This document shows positions 58,196 to 64,000 of a stretch of 64,000 nt of DNA, piece after piece. Each line of letters starts with the position of its first letter. Within the stretch, counting starts at the first letter, position 1. The stretch is from contig NJPS01000003.1 of the NCBI GenBank assembly GCA_002946415.1, forward strand, positions 124,001 through 188,000, read 5' to 3'. Origin of the DNA: Rutstroemia sp. NJR-2017a BVV2 (Eukaryota; Ascomycota; Leotiomycetes; Helotiales; Rutstroemiaceae). The notes under the pieces were generated by a model. The model did no database searches, was not told the DNA's origin, and saw only the letters and a program-made list of their open reading frames with translations. The position numbers were made by a program, and so were the translations under genes.

Positions 58196-58481
58196 TACTC
58201 AATCGCTGTTCTGTGCAATTGAAATTTATTTGCGATGAGATCAGAGGGTCGTTGAAGCTTCTTTGTTTAGCTTCCGTCCCTTGTTCGTATGATTTTTTGT
58301 GCAACGACACGTGCTTTATGCTTGACATATTACATGCATAATCTGGCGCTTTGTATGCACAATAATTATGTAAAAGGCACAAGTTTTTACCTTTGACATA
58401 ACCAGGACTCGAAAGTGAATGCGCAACATTTCTGTACATAAACGGAAGATCTGGAGTCGGGGCACAAGCTCTGTCTAGGAC
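58196..58481. promoter_or_regulatory. Compact divergent promoter of two mitochondrial genes
   Basis: Only 286 bp separate the start codons of the MICOS gene (-) and OCT1 (+), so the two probably share regulatory sequence. No specific element is recognised. Confidence 0.5.
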
Positions 58482-60842
58482 ATGTTTAAGGTCGCTACTC
58501 CAAGGCCATGGATCTGTACGAGATGTGTCAAACGGCAGATTCAATTGCACCGACGGATTGCAACCGCTTCAACACAATACCATGAACCTCAACCGGTACC
58601 TGTTGATACTTCTGCCCCGGGAGCCAAACATGACGACAAAACACTGAGACAAATTTTCGATTCTCCGGATTTCTGGAAAGAGTTCTCACAATCGTCGCAT
58701 ACAAGCCACAATGGCAGGAGTGTCGGTCTATTTCAAAATCGATACCTAACGAACCCGCAAGGTTTCGAGATATTTGCGAACACAAGTCTTCGAAGGGCAA
58801 GGCGAATTGTTGAAAGAGTACTGGGGGCATCGACATTGGAAGAATACAAACATGTAGCGAGGGATTTGGACCGCTTGAGCGACCTTCTATGTCGAGTAAT
58901 TGATCTCTCGGACTTCGTACGGTCGACTCACCCAAGCTACGAGATACAAGCTGCGGCGACGAGGGCATATGCCAAGATGTTCCAATACATGAACATCCTG
59001 AACACTACCACTGGTCTGGATAAGCAACTTGAAATAGCTATGAAGACCCCCGAGATCGTGGCGCAATGGACTGAAGAGGAAATGGTAGTGGCAGATATCT
59101 TGAAGAAGGATTTCGCAAAGTCGGCCATTGATCTTCCGCAGGCTCAGCGTGAGCGCTTTGTTGATCTTGCCCAGGGGATTAGTGAAATTGGGCAGGATTT
59201 TGTCGATACAATGGCTCCTGCTAAAGCAGTTCTGACATTTTCAAGCAGCAAACTGAAAGGTATGGACCCGCTTCTTGTACGGGAACATACGAAATGGGGA
59301 CAAACTAAAATACCCCTCGTTGGTCCGGCAGCTGCAGCTGCTATGCGCACGGTTCAAGACGAAGATGTTCGGAAGGAGATATTCATGGCCTCTCGAACAG
59401 CGTCTAGAGACACAGTACATAAACTTGAAGAACTATTGACCAAAAGAGCACAGCTGGCAAGGCTTTCAAGATATGACAGCTATTCACATATGGCGTTGGG
59501 TGATAAAATGGCCAAAAACCCAGAATCAGTAGGACAGTTTCTGCAAGCATTGTCAATGGACAACAGGCCCGTTGTGATGGAGGAGATCACTCAGCTACTC
59601 AAAGCCAAAATGGCGAATCCTGCCGCGACTACACCTGTTCTACAACCTTGGGACCGAGATTATTATACCGCCCAAGCATTGGCCTCGGTTCGATCACGCT
59701 CACGTAATTCTGATTTCCTTTCTGCATTCTTTTCACTGGGAACAGTGATGCAGGGACTCTCTAGATTATTTACACGTCTTTATGGAATACGACTCGTGCC
59801 CCGCGAGCCAATGCCAGGAGAGACATGGAACTCAGATGTCCGGAGACTCGATGTGATTTCTGAGACTGATGGACATGTTGCTGTATTATATTGCGATCTC
59901 TTTTCCCGTCCTGGAAAATCTCCCAATCCAGCTCATTTTACCCTTCGTTGTTCCCGAGAAATTACGACCACAGAGTTGGCCGAAGTCGCAGGGTCTCCGA
60001 ATAGTCACCTGTTCAATACACCTGAAGAAGCTGCTAATGATGGTATGGCTACTTCACGTGCTTCAGGGGTGCTCAAACAGCTACCGACCATAGCTCTGAT
60101 TTGCGATTTCGTCACTATACCAGGAATGACATCTCGTCCCGCTTTACTTCATTTCCATGAAGTTCAAACACTTTTCCACGAGATGGGTCATGCCATACAC
60201 TCTTTTCTTGGACGTACCTCTCTTCAAAATGTTTCGGGTACACGATGCGCAACCGATTTCGCCGAACTGCCATCGGTCCTCATGGAACGTTTTGCAGCAG
60301 ATGAGTCAGTCTTGTCTCTATTCGCCCGTCATTATGAAAACGATCAACCTCTACCTTATGCCATGGTCGCTGAAAAATTGGATCTTGACAAGCGTTTTGA
60401 GGGCTCCGATGCTGAAAATCAAATTGTCCTTTCAATGTTAGACTTGGCATATCATTCCTCGTTACCTTTATCCCCGTCGTTTGATTCTACCGAAGTATAT
60501 CATTCGCTGCAGCGCCAGCAGGGCGTTCTTCCTGTTGATCCACCAGGGACGTGCTGGCAAGGATTCTTTGGCCATTTGTTCGGATATGGCAGTACTTATT
60601 ATAGCTATCTCTTCGACAGAGTTCTAGCGAGAAGGATCTGGCAAGTGGTTTTCCAAAGCGGCGCAGACGGGGGTGGCATAAATAGATCAAATGGCGAACG
60701 GATGAAGGAAGAAGTCCTGAAATGGGGCGGCGGTAGAGACCCATGGAAGTGTTTGGCAGGGGTACTTGGTGATGGTCGTGTGGAGAGCGGAGGTCAAAAG
60801 GCAATGGGAATTGTAGGAAGCTGGGGAGTAAAGGATTCATGA
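58482..60842 (+). CDS. OCT1: Mitochondrial intermediate peptidase
   Basis: A single exon of 786 aa. It is a matrix M3-family metallopeptidase that removes an octapeptide from imported precursors after MPP cleavage. A basic N-terminal presequence (MFKVATPRPWICTRCVKRQI) is followed by a long helical region and the zinc site LFHEMGHAIHS (His566, Glu567, His570). TDFAELPSVLMERFA supplies the third ligand region. LGDKMAKNPESVGQFL, GYGSTYYSYLFD and PGTCWQGFFGHLFGYG are typical of the family. Length agrees with yeast and other fungal OCT1. No intron was needed. It is divergent from the MICOS gene. Confidence 0.97.
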   Translation: MFKVATPRPWICTRCVKRQIQLHRRIATASTQYHEPQPVPVDTSAPGAKHDDKTLRQIFDSPDFWKEFSQSSHTSHNGRSVGLFQNRYLTNPQGFEIFANTSLRRARRIVERVLGASTLEEYKHVARDLDRLSDLLCRVIDLSDFVRSTHPSYEIQAAATRAYAKMFQYMNILNTTTGLDKQLEIAMKTPEIVAQWTEEEMVVADILKKDFAKSAIDLPQAQRERFVDLAQGISEIGQDFVDTMAPAKAVLTFSSSKLKGMDPLLVREHTKWGQTKIPLVGPAAAAAMRTVQDEDVRKEIFMASRTASRDTVHKLEELLTKRAQLARLSRYDSYSHMALGDKMAKNPESVGQFLQALSMDNRPVVMEEITQLLKAKMANPAATTPVLQPWDRDYYTAQALASVRSRSRNSDFLSAFFSLGTVMQGLSRLFTRLYGIRLVPREPMPGETWNSDVRRLDVISETDGHVAVLYCDLFSRPGKSPNPAHFTLRCSREITTTELAEVAGSPNSHLFNTPEEAANDGMATSRASGVLKQLPTIALICDFVTIPGMTSRPALLHFHEVQTLFHEMGHAIHSFLGRTSLQNVSGTRCATDFAELPSVLMERFAADESVLSLFARHYENDQPLPYAMVAEKLDLDKRFEGSDAENQIVLSMLDLAYHSSLPLSPSFDSTEVYHSLQRQQGVLPVDPPGTCWQGFFGHLFGYGSTYYSYLFDRVLARRIWQVVFQSGADGGGINRSNGERMKEEVLKWGGGRDPWKCLAGVLGDGRVESGGQKAMGIVGSWGVKDS

Positions 60843-62240
60843 TGAAGTCTGGCCCTATACAAGTTGAAGAATCGAGGACGGTATATTCTGTTCAAAAGAA
60901 GACAGTCTACCTATATATTATGGAAGGAAAATTAACGATAGCACTTCTGTCGTCTTCAGATTCAATTTCGTCAACTTGCCGTCGTCCTCCGCCATGTTCC
61001 AATTGTACTCACACTCGGTTCGGAGTCCCAGCTTATCCCCATTTGGGAGCAGTTCTTGTACCGATATATTTGATCATGTTGCTCCCTGCCGAGACACCGA
61101 GTCAGTAGCTCATCGCTGACCAAGTATAGGTGAGACCTACGCCATCTTTTCCTGGCTCCTTCGGTTCCTGCCTTCACATGGCCAAACCATACTCTGCCGC
61201 ATCATGGCCCGTTCCTGCCGAGCATACAAACTTCCCTCTCATTGTATCATCCGCCTCTTCGTGGATATCAATACTTTCATGGTCCATAATCACGATCTTG
61301 GCTTCTGAGACGCCATCCTAAGGCTTGAATTTGAATCTGGATATGTGGGCTTCGCTCCATGGAAACCATATCTGTATGCGGTTCGCGCGTTGGAATCCAG
61401 CGTTGGGAGCACGGGTATAGTTAGGCTAATAAAGATTTGCTGATGCGATGGGGGACAAGAGTGCTCTTGGGGATGTAGTTCGGCGCTTGATGCTGGATTT
61501 TACCACAACTGTGACTTCTCGAGGGTGGAAGGGCATCTTGGGGCTAACCAGTAGTGGCATATTAATGAACTCTTGAATTTGATACTGGAGATTTCCGTCC
61601 GAATCATGAGAAACGACGCGTCAAGGGTTGGATCTAAGTAGTCGCGCGTTCCTCATCAAGTGTACTCAATTCACATTTCCTTTTTGGGAATCATACGCGC
61701 GATCGCGTCTTCAGATTCAGTGTATAGATGACTCGAGCTGGGTTATTTAAATTCACCGAGCGGATTTATCATGGTTGGTTCTGCAAAATTCCAAAAGCTG
61801 CTTTTCAATTGACGGGATGGTGCAATGAGATGATAGCACTCTTGTTTCTCAAGAGGTAACAGCATGACTCCTACCTTCTGCATGATGGAGTGTCCATCTA
61901 TCTCCTCGATTTCTCCAGTTCTTCGCAACTTCGTCTCAAGATTCTCAGTAACGCACATCTTCCACATATATATATTTTTACCACCTATCCAGCCATCAAG
62001 CGTGTCATAGTCATATAATCACTGGTCATCTCATATCATCCATATCACATATATCATGCATAAAGAACACATCTCTAATATCATGCGTCCATTACTAGTA
62101 AGAAAACCTCTAACGCCAACCATGCAATCCATCATATTCTACAAATTCTCCTAATCCCTACAACCCATACCCTTTATCTCTATTCCCATCTCCCCTTCCT
62201 AGCAAACCCCTTCCCTTTCCCCTACCACCCCACCAACCAT
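60843..62240. other. Intergenic region, no gene seen
   Basis: The 3' flank of OCT1 and the 3' flank of the next minus-strand gene. Short frames only; no domain, RNA gene or repeat was recognised. Confidence 0.5.
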
Positions 62241-62402
62241 CTAAGAAAACTGCATCTCCATTATATCATCAAAATCGCTATCGAAAAACGACATCCCCTC
62301 AGCCGCATCATAATCAAACGGAGGCGGCGACGATGCCAAGAAGTCTTCGTCACACGAAGAACTCGCTTCTATGTTCTGATCCTGTGCTTGTGGCTCTGGC
62401 TA
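62241..62402 (-). other. Open acidic reading frame continuing past the in-frame TAG
   Basis: After TAG (62400-62402) the same frame runs 52 codons to a second TAG (62241-62243). The sequence begins PEPQAQDQNIEASSS, continues the Pro/Gln context of the upstream end (TTTPQP), and ends SFFDSDFDDIMEMQFS, which is rich in acidic and aromatic residues like an activation domain. A single C-to-T change (CAG to TAG, Gln to stop) would explain the break. Readthrough is the alternative. Confidence 0.5.
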
Positions 62403-63455
62403 TGGCTGTGGAGTTGTCGTCGCAGTCGCCGCCGTACTAGAGTTCGGTGTTGGCAAACCGGTCTGAGAATACGGAGTTGAAGCGTAACTGTTAGAACGAG
62501 TGGGCAAGTTGGCTGTGAATGTAAATGCTATCTTGGGGAGTTCAAATTCCGGTGTCGAGGTCGGTTGACGCAGCTGCGTGTCCTGTGAAGTGGTGATATT
62601 CGTCGAATGCGCAGTCTCTGGATTATTTGGCGCCGGAGATGAAGGGAACGGCCTGCTGTCATAATCGGAGTAAGATGTATTCGGTTTGAAGCAGTCTGAC
62701 AAGGAAGTCTCAATCGATTCATTCAATCGGCTTGTGTCGAAACTCAGGTACGTTTCAACTGGCTGAGAGGTAGGAAGCCTTGTGGGCTCCTCCTGGTGTA
62801 AGTTATGCTGAGCCCAGTGAATCCAGTATGCATCTTTGGCGGGAAACTCGAAGAATCTTGCAAGCGCAGTACTTTCCGCTTCGGATTTTATCTTTTGATC
62901 GTCCGGGGTAACAGATCGACCCAAGATCTTCACAACCTTCATTTCCCAGAACACAGCTAGAAACAACAATCTAACCACTTCCAGTGTTGCGATCCTCCCC
63001 GTTGCACTTCCCGTTTTCAACTCAGCACCTTCCCCGAACCTCCTCTCTAACATACCCCTCCACTCTACCATCACCGTCTTCATATGCGCCTCTAGCTCTC
63101 GATCTGCGAACACGCACGCATACTGGAATTCGCATGCCAAAGGACCGTAGTCGCGGGTTGCGACGCGGTGCGCCCAGGGACAGAGATCGGGGTCGAGCTG
63201 CGGGAGGCTGAGGAGGTTGGTGGAGACGTCGGTCCATTCGAGGGGTGCGAGTTGGGGCTCGGAGAGGTTCTGACTTGGTTGTGTTTGCGGAGGTGGGTAG
63301 AGGTGGTTGGGTAGAAGGCTTCCGTTATGGCGAAGAATGAGCAGTGCGCCGAGTTCGAATGGTGTCCATTGTTCGGTCCAGACGTTGACTGGGTCGCCTG
63401 GAGCACGTGGAAAGTGACAGGTGGGCGGCACGTTCCAGATGACATCGCTCGTCAT
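62400..63455 (-). CDS. Putative SANT-like DNA-binding protein ending at an in-frame TAG
   Basis: A single exon of 351 codons before TAG (62400-62402). The N-terminal 130 residues resemble a three-helix SANT-like domain: QWTPFELGALLILRHNG, then LEWTDVSTNLLSL, then RDYGPLACEFQYACVF, separated by a Pro/Gln-rich loop. A helical region (LEVVRLLFLAVFWEMKVVKIL) and a Ser/Thr/Pro-rich half follow. The start MTSDVIWNVPP is the first ATG. The layout of the W-E, W-V-L and Y-x-P-x-C elements recalls the unknown genes at 25263 and 27317. The function, probably in transcription, is inferred from fold pattern and composition only. The frame continues after the TAG with a coding-like acidic tail (next entry), so the C-terminus may be truncated. 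Confidence 0.6.
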   Translation of the reverse strand: MTSDVIWNVPPTCHFPRAPGDPVNVWTEQWTPFELGALLILRHNGSLLPNHLYPPPQTQPSQNLSEPQLAPLEWTDVSTNLLSLPQLDPDLCPWAHRVATRDYGPLACEFQYACVFADRELEAHMKTVMVEWRGMLERRFGEGAELKTGSATGRIATLEVVRLLFLAVFWEMKVVKILGRSVTPDDQKIKSEAESTALARFFEFPAKDAYWIHWAQHNLHQEEPTRLPTSQPVETYLSFDTSRLNESIETSLSDCFKPNTSYSDYDSRPFPSSPAPNNPETAHSTNITTSQDTQLRQPTSTPEFELPKIAFTFTANLPTRSNSYASTPYSQTGLPTPNSSTAATATTTPQP

Positions 63456-64000
63456 GGTGGTGGTTTGTAGAGGTTGAGTTTAAAGTATTAAGAAGTTATG
63501 TTGCAGAAAAGACTGTGAGTTGATTATTTTCGTGGGGGGATGCAGAAAGAACGGGTCGCGCAGGATCTACGAGCAATATTTATGTACAAAGACACCGAGG
63601 AATGAGCTGTCGCTGCCGTAGTACAGCAAGGTGTATGTAGTGGTGGATCCGCGAAGAATTACTCCACTATCGACAATTCACTGTTATCATGGAGGCAGCC
63701 ACACTTTCCCCATCGGAGAATTTGCATGAGTTAGTCACCCAACGGTCCGATTTACGCAGTTCTTTTATTGTTCCATCGGTTGCATTGATTGGAGAAGAGT
63801 GATTGTATGCAGCTTCACCTTGCGACGACCGGACACTCTTCCGTACAGGGTATCAGATTGTGGCTTCGAGCTGTGCCGTTGGGGAATGGTGTTGGTTGGT
63901 ATTGTTTATAGATTTTGTACAGCTCGGATTAGAGGACTACAAGGGCAGATTAAGGCACCTACGGCGTAATATTTGATGGTGTAGGAAAGCTCTTTTGTTG
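63456..64000. other. Upstream region at the window end, no gene seen
   Basis: Promoter side of the SANT-like gene. No open frame of note up to the window edge. Confidence 0.5.

Noticed and set aside
62400..62480. A small intron removing the in-frame TAG of the SANT-like gene
   Set aside because: The only nearby GT-AG combinations give introns of about 40 nt or less and shift the downstream frame into an early stop.

Overview
The window is nuclear DNA of a filamentous ascomycete (Pezizomycotina), most likely a leotiomycete or a close relative; the class is inferred from general protein resemblance and was not tested. The evidence is small introns (46-120 nt in most genes) with GTRNGT donors and CTNAC-like branch sites, single-copy eukaryotic housekeeping genes on both strands, and fungal-specific families: VTC4 polyphosphate polymerase, RMT2, a fungal hybrid histidine kinase and a GPI-type fasciclin protein. 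Exon joins were worked out by hand from splice signals. In every well-supported spliced gene the summed exon lengths give an unbroken frame.

Layout. 0-7 kb: the 3' end of an unidentified gene, a gene-free stretch, a secreted two-domain fasciclin protein (-), a stretch with two minisatellites, and RMT2 (+). 7-24 kb is a dense housekeeping block: hexokinase (-), OST1/ribophorin I (+), VTC4 (-), guanine deaminase (+), a GDSL esterase (+) and the replicative helicase subunit MCM4 (+). A run of 52 G lies between OST1 and VTC4. 24-35 kb: a purine-rich array of GTAAGT-type repeats, two related unknown genes (-), zeta-COP (+), SUA5 (-), a third unknown gene (+) and a small doubtful gene (+). 35-45 kb: a 1,209-residue hybrid histidine kinase (-), the proteasome beta5 subunit PRE2 (+) and a low-complexity/coiled-coil protein (-). 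45-57 kb is gene-poor and looks AT-rich. It holds a four-helix membrane protein (-), a doubtful membrane gene (+), tyrosyl-tRNA synthetase (-) and a seven-helix membrane protein (+). 57-64 kb: a divergent mitochondrial pair, MIC26/27-like (-) and the intermediate peptidase OCT1 (+), and finally a putative SANT-like regulator (-) whose frame is cut by an in-frame TAG.

There is no operon-like organisation. The genes serve separate core processes: glycolysis entry and glucose sensing, N-glycosylation, phosphate storage, purine salvage, DNA replication, COPI traffic, t6A tRNA modification, tRNA charging, proteolysis, cristae structure and mitochondrial import. The most interesting items are a dispersed family of SANT-like/LCVH-PYH proteins, the in-frame TAG followed by an acidic 52-codon open tail, a 40-nt first hexokinase exon ending in a conserved regulatory motif, both phosphorelay residues of the histidine kinase lying at exon junctions, stop-free 3n introns, and the G52 and GTAAGT repeats. 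I found no mobile element with intact coding capacity, no credible tRNA or rRNA gene, no CRISPR array and no obvious specialised-metabolite cluster.
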